Positions 6,271-15,267 of a DNA stretch of 40,787 nucleotides are shown here, in pieces. The translations under genes were made by a program, and so were the position numbers. The DNA comes from Caulobacter segnis (GTDB lineage: Bacteria; Pseudomonadota; Alphaproteobacteria; Caulobacterales; Caulobacteraceae), in the NCBI RefSeq assembly GCF_003243465.1, contig NZ_QFQZ01000042.1, forward strand, positions 1-40,787. Reading direction: 5' to 3'. Position 1 is the stretch's first letter. Each line of letters opens with the position of its first letter. A model generated the notes under the pieces. The model had not been told where the DNA came from, did not search any database, and saw nothing but the letters and a program-made list of their open reading frames with translations.

Positions 6271-9200
6271 ATGAAGTTCGTTTTGTTCGCGGGTGTCGCG
6301 GCTAGCGCCGTTTTGGGCGGTGTCGCCCAGGCCCAGGATGCCGGCGCGGGTTCCGCGGCCGTGTCCGAGATCGTCGTCACCGGTTCGCGCATCAAGCGTC
6401 CGCAGTTCGACGGCACCATCCCCGGCGTTCAGGTCACCAAGGAAGAGATCATCCAGCGTGGCTTCAACAACGCCTACGACATCGTTCTGAGCCAGCCGCA
6501 GGTCGGTTCGGGCGCCAGCCCGTACGGCAGCAACGGCGGCCAGACCTCGAGCCTCGGCGTCGCCTACGCCGACCTGTTGAACCTCGGCCCGCAGCGGACC
6601 CTGACGCTGGTCAACGGCCGCCGCATGGTGTCGAGCAACGCCTCCACCCTGTTCGTCTCCGGTAACTACGCCGGTTCGCAAGTCGACATCAGCGTCATCC
6701 CCGCGCAGATGATCGACCACGTCGACACCCTGACCGTCGGCGGCGCCGCGGCCTACGGTTCGGACGCCATCGCCGGCGTCATCAACTACATCATCAAGGA
6801 CCGCTACGTCGGCGCCGAAGGCCGCGTGGCGTTCCGCACGACCGACAAGGGCGACGCCAACCGCTACAGCTTCAACGCCATCTACGGCTCGAACCTGTTC
6901 AACGACCGCGCCAACCTGGTGGTCTCGTTCGAGTACACCCAGACCGACGCCCTGTACGCCGACAAGCGTCCGTGGATCATCGACACGGCGACCGCCGTCA
7001 CCAACGCGTTCAACGGCGCCAAGCGCAACCCGAACTTCTCGCCGACCGCCGCGATCGACGTCGCCAACCTGAACAACGGCGCGTTCCTGCGCACCTCCGA
7101 CGACGGCATCCCGTCGACGGCCTACGCCTATAACTCCCGGACGGCCATGCAGTGGGCGTCGGGCGTCGCCTTCGCTCCGACCTCGGGCACCAGCGCCTGC
7201 GTCCAGAACATCGTCGGCGTGAACTCGTGCGTCGCCGGCGGCGGCCTGATCACCTCGAACCTGCAGCTGGTCCCCGGCATCCCGACCGGCAACGGCCTCT
7301 ACAACCTGAGCGCCCCTTCGGGCACCTTCCCGAACTTCGCGCCCGCTTCGCTGCCGACCGGCGTGACGGCCGCGGCCGTGTTCGCCAAGTACGGCATCAC
7401 CGCGCCCGCCGGCCTGACGGCCGCCCAGCAGAACACGCTGGCCATCAACGTCCTGCAGAGCAAGCTGCCGACGCTGCGCGAGTACCTGCTGGCCAACCCG
7501 AACACCGATATCAACCTGGTGGTTGGCTCGCTGTACGGCAACATGCCGCGCGTCGCGAACACCGACCCGCGCACCAGCGCCCTGTTCCCGTACATCGCCA
7601 AGCCGGTCCGCTTCACCGATACGGGCGAGGCCGTGAACTGGTCGTTCGCCAACATCGGCGCGACCGACCAAGGCACGATCAGCGCCGCGCCGGGCACCAA
7701 GGGCTACGACAACAACCGCCTGACCCTGATCCAGAACGCCCAAAAGCGTAAGGTCGGGACCCTGTTCGGCACGTTCGACGTCACCGACCACCTGACGTTC
7801 TACACCCAGAACATCTTCTCGTCGGTCTCGACGCGCCTGCCGCGCAACGCCGTGTCGTCGAACAACGTCACCGGCACGGGCGTGGAGACGTCGGGTCTCT
7901 ACCTCAGCATCAACAACCCCTATCTGACCGCGACCTCGCGTCAGGTCCTGCGTGACTCCGGCGCGGTCAACGCCGCCGGCAACTTCCTGCTGTCGCGCAC
8001 CAACCAGGACCTGCTGGGCGACAACCCGCTGTGGGGCAAGACCGACACCAGCAACCTGGTCAACGGCCTGAAGGGCGACTTCGACCTGCTGGGCCGCAAC
8101 TGGACCTGGGACGCCTCGTACACCTGGGGTCGTTCGAGCGGCCGCGTCGACTTCAACAGCATCAAGGACGTCGAGTACAACCTCGCCATCGACACGACGC
8201 TGGACGCGAGCGGCAAGATCGTCTGCCGCGCCCAGACCAACCCGTCGGCCTATCTGGGCAAGTCGCCGAACGGCGTGACCGCCAACCTGGTCGACCAGCC
8301 CGGCGCGAACGGCGTGATCACCAAGACGCCGTTCACCCCGGTCGTCACCCAGTCGATGATCGACAGCTGCCAGCCGCTGAACCCGTTCGGCTATGGCCAG
8401 ATGTCGGCCGCGGCTCGCGCCTATGTGACCACGCCGCAGTTCTTCGCCTTCGAGAACACCCAGACCTTCCTGCAAGGTTCGATCAGCGGCGACCTGTTCA
8501 ACCTGCCGGGCGGCGCCGTTGGCGTGGCCCTGTCGGGCGAACGCCGGACGACCAACAACGACTACTGGGTCGACAACATCTCGCAGTATGGCCGCACCCG
8601 GTCGTCGGCGATCGCGCGCACCGAGTATGAGACCACCGCTCAGGAATACGGCGTCGAGCTGAACATCCCGCTGCTGGGCGGCGAATTCAGCCTGCCGTTC
8701 GCTCAGCGCCTGGAAATCAACCCGGCGGTGCGCTGGTCGAAGCAAACCGGCAGCGCGCCGACCTTCATCAACGCCCTGGGCAGGACGATCAACCCGACCT
8801 ACGACGGCGACACCGCCAAGATCTGGTCGCTGGCCGGCACCTTCCAGCCGATCAAGGACATCAGCTTCCGCGGCAACATCACCCGCTCGATCCGCCAGCC
8901 GGACGGCGTGGAGCTGTTCCTCGGCGGCCAACCGGCGTTCACCTCGCCGGCCGATCCCTGCTCGACGGCCAACATCGGTGGTGGTTCGAACCCGGCCAAC
9001 CGCAAGGCCAACTGTATCGCCGCCGTGAAGGCCGCGGGCTATGCGGCCACCGACGCCGAAGCCCTGAACTTCCTCAACACCTACAGCCCGCCTTCGCTGT
9101 CGCTGCTGGGCGCCCGCTTCGGCAACATGGGCCTGAAGCCGGAAAAGGGTGAAAGCTGGACCGCTGGCGTGGTGCTGTCGCCGCGCTTCATCCCGGGCCT

Positions 9201-9954
9201 GCGGATGTCGATCGACTACGCCGACATCAAGCTGAAGGACCAACTGAGCCGCGTGTCGCTGGATCAGCTGTCGGCCTACTGCTACGACTCGGCCGCCTAT
9301 CCGAACAACCAGGCCCAGTTCGGCACCAACACCTGCGACGCCTTCGCGCGTTACAAGGCCGGCACCGAACCTACGGACAACCTGAAGTTCGCCCTGAAGG
9401 ACGGCTGGAGCTCCAGCTATCTGAACCTGGGTCAGAGCTCCATCCGCTCGGTCAACGCCGTGGTCAGCTACCGCTTCAACCTGGCGGAACTGGTCCGTCA
9501 GGAAGGCGACCTGGGCCGGATCTCGATCAACAGCAACGTGTTCCGCACCCTGGAGTCGAACTTCAGCCCCACGGGTCTGGCGGCCGACACCCAGTACTAT
9601 CTGGGCTCGTTCAACCCCAGCAACAACACGGGCGCCTCGGTGCCGCGCTGGCAGTCGAACACGACGATCGCCTACAGCCTGAAGAAGTTCACCACCAGCG
9701 TGAACATCGGCACGGTCAGCGACACGATCCGCTTCAGCGGCGCCGTGCCGGCCACGATCGAGAACAACGCCTACCTGGTCCACAAGGGCTATGCGGTCTA
9801 CAACCTGTTCTTCGGCTACGACCTGACCGAGAAGCTGCAGCTGCGCTTCAACGTCAACAACGTCGCCGACAAGCGGTTCGAAGACGAGCGCGACGGCACG
9901 ATCTACAGCTCGGCCGGCCGCACCTGGCAGTTCGCGGTCAACGCCAAGTTCTAA
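6271..9954 (+). CDS. Large TonB-dependent outer-membrane receptor
   Basis: A 1227-residue TonB-dependent receptor, well above the 700-900 usual for siderophore receptors but common for the large substrate receptors of Caulobacter and Xanthomonas. A signal peptide (1 to about 22, ending VAQA) precedes a TonB-box-like EIVVTGSRIKRP. The plug domain then runs through NGRRMVS and a GAAAYGSDAIAGVINYII segment near residue 155. The rest is a beta-barrel of alternating aromatic strands with long loops, ending in the outer-membrane signature FAVNAKF with C-terminal Phe. It would import a ligand across the outer membrane using TonB-ExbBD energy; the ligand cannot be read. Its long AT-rich leader and strong downstream terminator suggest a high, regulated expression level. 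No transporter or regulator partner is adjacent. Confidence 0.93.
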   Translation: MKFVLFAGVAASAVLGGVAQAQDAGAGSAAVSEIVVTGSRIKRPQFDGTIPGVQVTKEEIIQRGFNNAYDIVLSQPQVGSGASPYGSNGGQTSSLGVAYADLLNLGPQRTLTLVNGRRMVSSNASTLFVSGNYAGSQVDISVIPAQMIDHVDTLTVGGAAAYGSDAIAGVINYIIKDRYVGAEGRVAFRTTDKGDANRYSFNAIYGSNLFNDRANLVVSFEYTQTDALYADKRPWIIDTATAVTNAFNGAKRNPNFSPTAAIDVANLNNGAFLRTSDDGIPSTAYAYNSRTAMQWASGVAFAPTSGTSACVQNIVGVNSCVAGGGLITSNLQLVPGIPTGNGLYNLSAPSGTFPNFAPASLPTGVTAAAVFAKYGITAPAGLTAAQQNTLAINVLQSKLPTLREYLLANPNTDINLVVGSLYGNMPRVANTDPRTSALFPYIAKPVRFTDTGEAVNWSFANIGATDQGTISAAPGTKGYDNNRLTLIQNAQKRKVGTLFGTFDVTDHLTFYTQNIFSSVSTRLPRNAVSSNNVTGTGVETSGLYLSINNPYLTATSRQVLRDSGAVNAAGNFLLSRTNQDLLGDNPLWGKTDTSNLVNGLKGDFDLLGRNWTWDASYTWGRSSGRVDFNSIKDVEYNLAIDTTLDASGKIVCRAQTNPSAYLGKSPNGVTANLVDQPGANGVITKTPFTPVVTQSMIDSCQPLNPFGYGQMSAAARAYVTTPQFFAFENTQTFLQGSISGDLFNLPGGAVGVALSGERRTTNNDYWVDNISQYGRTRSSAIARTEYETTAQEYGVELNIPLLGGEFSLPFAQRLEINPAVRWSKQTGSAPTFINALGRTINPTYDGDTAKIWSLAGTFQPIKDISFRGNITRSIRQPDGVELFLGGQPAFTSPADPCSTANIGGGSNPANRKANCIAAVKAAGYAATDAEALNFLNTYSPPSLSLLGARFGNMGLKPEKGESWTAGVVLSPRFIPGLRMSIDYADIKLKDQLSRVSLDQLSAYCYDSAAYPNNQAQFGTNTCDAFARYKAGTEPTDNLKFALKDGWSSSYLNLGQSSIRSVNAVVSYRFNLAELVRQEGDLGRISINSNVFRTLESNFSPTGLAADTQYYLGSFNPSNNTGASVPRWQSNTTIAYSLKKFTTSVNIGTVSDTIRFSGAVPATIENNAYLVHKGYAVYNLFFGYDLTEKLQLRFNVNNVADKRFEDERDGTIYSSAGRTWQFAVNAKF

Positions 9955-10019
9955 TCTGGCGTTCGGGCCGGGCGCCTTCGGGCGCCTGGTCCGAGGACCT
10001 GGACTTCGGTTCAAAAAAG

Positions 10020-10053
10020 AGGCTCCCGTCGCGAGACGGGAGCCTTTCTTTTT
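10020..10053. terminator. Bidirectional intrinsic terminator
   Basis: An 11-bp stem (arms 10020-10030 and 10035-10045) closes a GCGA loop. It is followed on the plus strand by TTCTTTTT and on the minus strand by a T-run made by the AAAAAA before the stem. It can therefore end both the TonB receptor transcript and the converging kinase/receiver transcript. Confidence 0.9.
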
Positions 10054-10157
10054 GCGTCGGCTTTTGGGGACCGGCCGGATCTTGTCCGGATGGCCGTCCC
10101 CCCCGCCGGCCGCCGAAGCGGCCGCTCAGCGGGGAGACCGCGTGTGCTTGGGGGGTC

Positions 10158-10526
10158 TTACGCCGTCTGGGCGACCAGGCCTTCCAGCACGCGGCGCAGG
10201 TCGGCCTCGCGGAAGGGCTTTTGCAGCACGGCCGAACCCTTGTGGTCCTCGCTGATGCCGGCCTCGCCATAGCCGCTGGCGAAGGCGAACGGCACGCCGC
10301 GGCCGCGCAGGGCGTCGGCCACCGGGAAGATCGGCCGGCCGCCGAGGTTCACGTCCAGCAGGGCCGCGTCGATGTCGGCCGAGCTGGCCAGGCGCAGGGC
10401 TTCCTCGATCTCGGCCGCCGGCCCCACGACCGTGCAGCCCAGATCGGTCAGCATGTCCTCGACCAGCATGGAAACCAGGGCTTCGTCTTCGACGACCAGC
10501 ACCTTGAGGGACGACAGTGTCTTCAT
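10158..10526 (-). CDS. Single-domain response regulator (FAT GUY-like receiver)
   Basis: A 122-residue stand-alone receiver. The acidic pair is E13/D14, the phospho-acceptor is D58 (LLDVNLGG), the switch residue is S84 and the conserved Lys is K103 (LQKPF). The segment PFAFASGYG (79-87) resembles the PFxFATGxx motif of FAT GUY receivers, which often work with HWE or HisKA_2 kinases in alphaproteobacteria; here Ser replaces the Thr. It has no output domain, so it probably acts by protein contact or as a phosphate relay or sink. It starts 3 bp after the kinase stop, so the pair is an operon and the kinase is its most likely partner. Confidence 0.9.
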   Translation of the reverse strand: MKTLSSLKVLVVEDEALVSMLVEDMLTDLGCTVVGPAAEIEEALRLASSADIDAALLDVNLGGRPIFPVADALRGRGVPFAFASGYGEAGISEDHKGSAVLQKPFREADLRRVLEGLVAQTA

Positions 10527-10529
10527 GTC

Positions 10530-12122
10530 TTAAGGCTCCAGCGCGCGCAGGGGCAGCGCCATGTGGCAGACGAGTCCGGACTCATCATAGGTCAGCTCGA
10601 CCGCGCCGGATAGCTCAGCTGCGAGTCCGCGTTCAAGAAGACGCGCGCCAAAGCCCCGGCGGGCGGGTTCACGCACCCGCGGCCCGCCCTGTTCGGTCCA
10701 GGTCAGGCGTAACTGATTAGAATATTGGCGCCAGGCGACGGCCACCCGGCCGCCCGGAACCGACCAGGCTCCATACTTGGAGGCGTTGGTCGCCAGCTCG
10801 TGAATCCCCATGCCCAGGGCCACGGCCGCCTTCGGGTTCAGCCGCAGGTCCGCCGTATAGTCGAAGACGACGCGATCCTCGCCAGCCATGGCCCGCAGCT
10901 CGCCGTCGAACACCTCGCGCAGGCTGGCGCCTTCCCAGCTCTCGCGCGTCAGCAGGTCGTGGGTGTGCGACAGGGCGACCAGCCGCGCCTCGAAGGCCTC
11001 GCGGAAGAATTCGGGCGTGCTGGAGCGCAAGGTCTGGGCGGCGATCGACTGCACGGTGGCCAGGCTGTTCTTGACCCGATGGTTCAGCTCGTTGACCAGC
11101 AGCTTCTGGCGCTCCTCGCCGCGCTTGCGGTCGGTGATGTCCAGCGACACCCCCGCCAGCCGCCGCACCCCGCCGTCGCCGGCCACCTGGGCCGCGCGGC
11201 CGCGGGCGTGCAGCCAGCGCGTCTCGCCGTGCGGCAGGACCACGCGGTATTCGACGTCATAGTCGGCGCCGTCGCGGATGGCGGCCTCGATCGCGGTCAT
11301 GATCCGAGGCCGGTCCTCCGGATGGATGGTGGCGATCAGGTCGGCGAAGGTGAAGTCCTGGTCGGGGCGGCGGCCGTAGTTGGTCTTGCACAGGTCCGAG
11401 GCCTCGTAGGCCCGGGTGGCGACGTCCAGGTCCCAAGAGCCCATGCGCCCGGAATCCAGCGCGAACTTCAGCCGTTCCTCGGCCCGGCGGCGCTGGGCCA
11501 GCTCGTCCATCGCCGCGGCGTTGATGCGGATCGACTCGATGGTGACGCCGACCTGCGAGGCCAGGCCGACCAGCAGGGCCTCGTCGCGGGCGCTGAACCG
11601 GCCGGGCTCCGGATGGCCGAAGAACAGGCCGCCCAGCACCTCGCCCTGAGGGTTGGCGACGGGCAGGGCCAGGTAGCTGCGCACGGGCAGGTGGCCCGGC
11701 GGCATGCCCCGACGCGGCGCGTTGCGGCCGTAGCGCGGATCCAGCGTGATGTCGTCGGACCGCACGACGCCCTGGCCCTCGAAGGTCGGGGCGAAGACCT
11801 CGGTCTTGCGCGGCATCGGCAGCTTGGCGAACGCCTCGTCCGGCGCGCCCGACAGGCGATAGAGCGCGTAGGACTCGCCGTCCTCGGCCACCAGGTTGTA
11901 GAAGAAGGCGCCGTAGGCGGCGCTGATGATCTGGCGGGCGCCGTCGATCGCGGCCTGCACGCAGTCGTCGACGTCGTGGCTGGAGGCGACCGCGGCGGTG
12001 ACCCGCGCCAGGGTTTCGGACTTGCGGACTTCCTCGGCCAGCGCCGCCTGAGCCTGCGCCAACCGCGCGCGCAAGTCCGCTTCGGAACCGCTGCGAATGT
12101 CGGTCTCAGCCACGCTGACCAA
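10530..12122 (-). CDS. HWE-family sensor histidine kinase (GAF-PAS-HWE)
   Basis: A 530-residue cytoplasmic kinase without membrane helices. A short coiled-coil (16-40) leads to a GAF domain (about 40-200), a PAS domain (about 215-332, ending LDITDRKRGEE) and an HWE-type kinase core. The phospho-acceptor is H348 in NELNHRVKNSLATVQSIAAQ, and the ATP-binding part has HELATNASKYGA near 435 and a later WTEQGG. HWE kinases typically sense light, redox or general stress signals and signal to receivers lacking DNA-binding output. The GAF ligand is not evident; I see no LOV cysteine motif in the PAS. The start is a TTG at 12122, chosen because GGAGGGG lies just upstream; an alternative GTG is at 12113. 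It is followed at once by its receiver gene. Confidence 0.92.
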   Translation of the reverse strand: MVSVAETDIRSGSEADLRARLAQAQAALAEEVRKSETLARVTAAVASSHDVDDCVQAAIDGARQIISAAYGAFFYNLVAEDGESYALYRLSGAPDEAFAKLPMPRKTEVFAPTFEGQGVVRSDDITLDPRYGRNAPRRGMPPGHLPVRSYLALPVANPQGEVLGGLFFGHPEPGRFSARDEALLVGLASQVGVTIESIRINAAAMDELAQRRRAEERLKFALDSGRMGSWDLDVATRAYEASDLCKTNYGRRPDQDFTFADLIATIHPEDRPRIMTAIEAAIRDGADYDVEYRVVLPHGETRWLHARGRAAQVAGDGGVRRLAGVSLDITDRKRGEERQKLLVNELNHRVKNSLATVQSIAAQTLRSSTPEFFREAFEARLVALSHTHDLLTRESWEGASLREVFDGELRAMAGEDRVVFDYTADLRLNPKAAVALGMGIHELATNASKYGAWSVPGGRVAVAWRQYSNQLRLTWTEQGGPRVREPARRGFGARLLERGLAAELSGAVELTYDESGLVCHMALPLRALEP

Positions 12123-12208
12123 TACGCCCCTCCAGTCTGGCCGCCCCTGACCAGCAATGGCGCTAAACGTGTGGATGGGGGTTGGGTTCCGGGGCCTTCA
12201 AATGATGG

Positions 12209-13495
12209 TCAAAGATCGTCGTTTTCTTCCAGCAGCGCGCTGATCCGCAGGGCGGTGATCTGGTTGCGCTGCCGCCGCAGGACCTGGAACCGGTGCCGGT
12301 GGAAGATGAACGTCTGGCCGGGCTCGGGGATCATCTGCGCCTCGTGGATCACGAGACCCGCGATCGTCACGGCCTCGCCTTCGGGCAGCCGCCAGTCCAT
12401 CGCGCGATTGAGGTCCCGCACCGTGACATGCCCGTCGACATTGACCGAGCCGTCCGGCTGCTTGCGCACCCCGTCCAGGGCGGTGTCGTGCTCGTCGTCG
12501 ATCTCGCCGACGATCTCCTCGAGGATGTCCTCCAGCGTCACCAGCCCCTGCAGCGCGCCGTACTCGTCGACCACCAGGGCGAAGTGGCTCTTGCGCTTGA
12601 GGAAGGCGTCGAGCTGGTCCTTGAGGTTGGTGGTGTCGGGGATGAACCACGGCTCGCGCAGGATGGCGGCGATGTCGAGGCCGCCGACGCCGGTCGGCGA
12701 CTCCGCCAGGGCTTTCAGCAGGTCGCGGGCGTGCAGCACGCCGACGATGTTGTCGGGCTCGTCGCGATAGAGAGGGATGCGCGTGTGCTGGGCCTCCAGC
12801 ACCGCCTCGACCAGCTCGCGGGCGGGCAGGCCGGCGTCCAGCAGCACCATCGACTTGCGGTGGACCATGATCTCCGAGACGTCCATGTCCGACAGGTCCA
12901 GCACCCCGCCCAGCATCCGGCGGTCGTCGGTCTCCACCAGGCCTTCCGAGTGATGGTAATCGACCGCGCCGCGGATCTCCTCGTGAGCGGCCAGCACGTC
13001 GACGGCCATGTCCAGCTTGACGCCGAAGACCCGCAGGGTGCGGCGGACGATCCACTGGATCGTATAGATGATCGGTCCGAACAGCTTGACGATGAACAGG
13101 GTGGGCCCCGACAGCGCGCGGGCCACGTCGTCGGAGCGAACGATGGCCACGGTCTTGGGCAGCACCTCGGCGAAGATCAGGACGAGGGCGGTCATGGCGG
13201 CGGTGGCGACGGCCACGCCCCAGGGGCCGGGGATCAGCCGCGTCAGCGCCTGGGTCGCCAGGGCCGAGGCCAGGATGTTGATCAGGTTGTTGCCCAGCAG
13301 CACCGCGCCGATCATCGTCTCCTGGTCGGAGAGCAGCTTGTTGACCCGCTTGGCGGGCCGGTCGCCATCGCGCTCCAGCTGGTGCATCCGCGAGCGGCTG
13401 GCGCCCGTCATCGACGTCTCCGCCGCCGAGAACAGCGCCGAGAGCGTCAGGAGCGCGATGACGATGGGCGCGAGGCCGAGCAGGGCGGTGAGCAT
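12209..13495 (-). CDS. HlyC/CorC-family transporter (CNNM-CBS-CorC_HlyC)
   Basis: A 428-residue membrane protein of the CorB/CNNM class. The N-terminal DUF21/CNNM domain (1 to about 190) has hydrophobic helices with the typical SAAETSMTGASRSRM and NNLINILASALAT segments and a FAEVLPKT motif. A pair of CBS domains follows (about 205-330, with VSEIMVHRKSM and HFALVVDEYGALQGLVTLED), then a C-terminal CorC_HlyC domain (about 345-420). Characterised relatives export or exchange Mg2+ and related divalent cations; some are linked to cobalt resistance. The old name hemolysin is misleading. It sits 32 bp upstream of no same-strand partner except the following kinase, 86 bp away, and just downstream of the ABC-F gene. 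Confidence 0.92.
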   Translation of the reverse strand: MLTALLGLAPIVIALLTLSALFSAAETSMTGASRSRMHQLERDGDRPAKRVNKLLSDQETMIGAVLLGNNLINILASALATQALTRLIPGPWGVAVATAAMTALVLIFAEVLPKTVAIVRSDDVARALSGPTLFIVKLFGPIIYTIQWIVRRTLRVFGVKLDMAVDVLAAHEEIRGAVDYHHSEGLVETDDRRMLGGVLDLSDMDVSEIMVHRKSMVLLDAGLPARELVEAVLEAQHTRIPLYRDEPDNIVGVLHARDLLKALAESPTGVGGLDIAAILREPWFIPDTTNLKDQLDAFLKRKSHFALVVDEYGALQGLVTLEDILEEIVGEIDDEHDTALDGVRKQPDGSVNVDGHVTVRDLNRAMDWRLPEGEAVTIAGLVIHEAQMIPEPGQTFIFHRHRFQVLRRQRNQITALRISALLEENDDL

Positions 13496-13527
13496 CCGCC
13501 ACTTCTAGGCCATGCCGACGAGGGGCG

Positions 13528-15156
13528 TTAGCCCCCGGGATGCAGTCCCGGGGCTTCCTGGCCGGTGCGCTCGACATATTCGGTGTAGCCGCCGCCGTAC
13601 TGGTGGATGCCCTCGGGCGTCAGCTCCAGCACGCGGTTCGACAGGGCCGCCAGGAAGTGGCGGTCGTGCGAGACGAACAGCATGGTGCCCTCGAAGTCGG
13701 CCAGGGACGCCACCAGCATCTCCTTGGTCGCCATGTCCAGGTGATTGGTCGGCTCGTCGAGCACCAAGAGGTTGGGCGGGTCGAACAGCATCTTGGCCAT
13801 GACCAGCCGCGCCTTCTCGCCGCCCGACAGCACGCGGCAAGGCTTTTCGACGTCGTCGCCCGAGAAGCCGAAGCAGCCGGCCAGGGTGCGCAGGGCGCCT
13901 TGGCCCGCCTGCGGGAACGAGCGCTCCAGCGACTCGAAGATCGTCTCCTCGCCGTCCAGCAGGTCCATGGAGTGCTGGGCGAAATAGCCCATCTTTACGC
14001 TGGCCCCGATGTTGACGACGCCCTGGTCGGGCTTGGTGTCGCCGGCCACCAGCTTCAGCAGGGTCGACTTGCCCGCGCCGTTGGCGCCCAGCACCGCCCA
14101 GCGCTCCTTGCGGCGGACCAGAAAGTCGAGGTCCTGGTAGATCGGCCGCTCGCCATAGCCCTTGTGGACGCCCTTCAGGCTGATCACGTCCTCGCCCGAG
14201 CGCGGCGGGCTCTGGAACTCGAACTGCACCGTCTGGCGGCGACGCGGCGGCTCGACGCGCTCGATCTTGTCGAGTTTCTTCACCCGGCTCTGCACCTGGG
14301 CGGCGTGCGAGGCGCGCGCCTTGAACTTCTCGATGAACTTGATCTCCTTGGCCAGCATCGCCTGCTGGCGCTCGTACTGCGCCTGGCGCTGAGCCTCGCT
14401 GAGCGCCCGCTGCTGGTCGTAGAAGTCCAGGTCGCCGGAATAGGTGATCAGCTGGCCGGCGTCGATCTCGACCACCTTGCCGATGATGCGGTTCATGAAG
14501 GCGCGGTCGTGCGAGGTCATCAGCAGCGCGCCGTCGTAGTTCTTCAGGAACGCCTCCAGCCAGATCAGGCTTTCCAGATCCAGGTGGTTGCTGGGCTCGT
14601 CCAGCAGCATGGCGTCGGGGCGCATCAAGAGGATGCGGGCCAGGGCCACGCGCATCTTCCAGCCGCCTGACAGCAGGCCCACGTCGCCGTCCATGCGCTC
14701 CTGGCTGAAGCTCAGGCCCGCCAGCACCTCGCGGGCGCGGGCTTCCAGGGCGTAGCCGTCCAGCTCCTGGAAGCGCTCCAGCACCTCGCCGTAGCGCTCC
14801 ATGACGGCGTCCAGCTGGTCGGCCTGGTCCGGATCGACCATGGCCGCCTCCAGCGTCGCCATCTCGGCGGCCAGGGCGCTGACCGGGCCGACGCCGTCCA
14901 TCACGGCGGCCACGGCGCTCTGGCCCGACATCTCGCCGACGTCCTGGCTGAAATAGCCGATCCGCACGCCTGGATCGATCGCCACGATCCCGTCGTCGGG
15001 CTGCTCCTGCCCCGTGATCATGCGGAACAGGGTCGTCTTGCCGGCGCCGTTCGGCCCGACCAGTCCGACCTTCTCGCCCTTCTGGATGCCCATCGAGGCT
15101 TCGATGAACAGGAGCTGGTGGCCGTTTTGCTTGGAGATGTTGTCGAGGCGGATCAT
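13528..15156 (-). CDS. ABC-F family ATPase
   Basis: A 542-residue soluble protein with two ABC cassettes and no membrane domain. Cassette 1 has Walker A GPNGAGKTT near residue 34, signature LLSGGWKMR and Walker B MLLDEPSNHLD. Cassette 2 has GANGAGKST near 346, signature VLSGGEKARL and LLVLDEPTNHLD. Between them is a charged linker (about 240-310: DQQRALSEAQRQAQYERQ and ARASHAAQVQSRVKKLDK) that in ABC-F proteins enters the ribosomal E site. It is a translation factor of the YbiT/YheS/Uup/EttA group; the exact subgroup is not clear by eye. The last codons include a perfect palindrome (arms 13533-13540/13546-13553) that could form a hairpin at the message end. Confidence 0.93.
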   Translation of the reverse strand: MIRLDNISKQNGHQLLFIEASMGIQKGEKVGLVGPNGAGKTTLFRMITGQEQPDDGIVAIDPGVRIGYFSQDVGEMSGQSAVAAVMDGVGPVSALAAEMATLEAAMVDPDQADQLDAVMERYGEVLERFQELDGYALEARAREVLAGLSFSQERMDGDVGLLSGGWKMRVALARILLMRPDAMLLDEPSNHLDLESLIWLEAFLKNYDGALLMTSHDRAFMNRIIGKVVEIDAGQLITYSGDLDFYDQQRALSEAQRQAQYERQQAMLAKEIKFIEKFKARASHAAQVQSRVKKLDKIERVEPPRRRQTVQFEFQSPPRSGEDVISLKGVHKGYGERPIYQDLDFLVRRKERWAVLGANGAGKSTLLKLVAGDTKPDQGVVNIGASVKMGYFAQHSMDLLDGEETIFESLERSFPQAGQGALRTLAGCFGFSGDDVEKPCRVLSGGEKARLVMAKMLFDPPNLLVLDEPTNHLDMATKEMLVASLADFEGTMLFVSHDRHFLAALSNRVLELTPEGIHQYGGGYTEYVERTGQEAPGLHPGG

Positions 15157-15219
15157 GCGCGGGCTGCTAACCCGGCTGGGTGCGAAACGCCAGTGCTAGA
15201 GGAGGTCGGCATCCGGAAT

Positions 15220-15265
15220 CCCTCTCTCACGGATGTCCCCGGTCTGAACATCGAAGAGAGAGGGG
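15220..15265. repeat. Hairpin between aroB and the ABC-F gene
   Basis: CCCTCTCTC (15220-15228) pairs with GAGAGAGGG (15256-15264). An inner GATGT/ACATC pair (15232-15236 and 15248-15252) narrows the loop. The only T-run (GGGTTTTA) is on the plus strand, where no gene precedes it. On the minus strand it lies directly after the aroB stop without a T-run, so it may be a 3' stabilising structure rather than a terminator. Confidence 0.5.
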
Positions 15266-15267
15266 TT

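Noticed and set aside
5929..10014. 1361-codon open frame on the minus strand across the TonB receptor
   Set aside because: It is the complement of a strongly GC3-biased gene; the translation is Val/Gly/Arg/Asp-rich with no domain, and the plus strand has a clear receptor with signal peptide.
12165..12180. TGTGGATGG as a DnaA box upstream of the kinase
   Set aside because: Two differences from the consensus-like core and no supporting sites; expected by chance.
10725..12770. 681-codon plus-strand frame across the histidine kinase and CorC gene
   Set aside because: It spans two real minus-strand genes and their gap, and its product has no motif.
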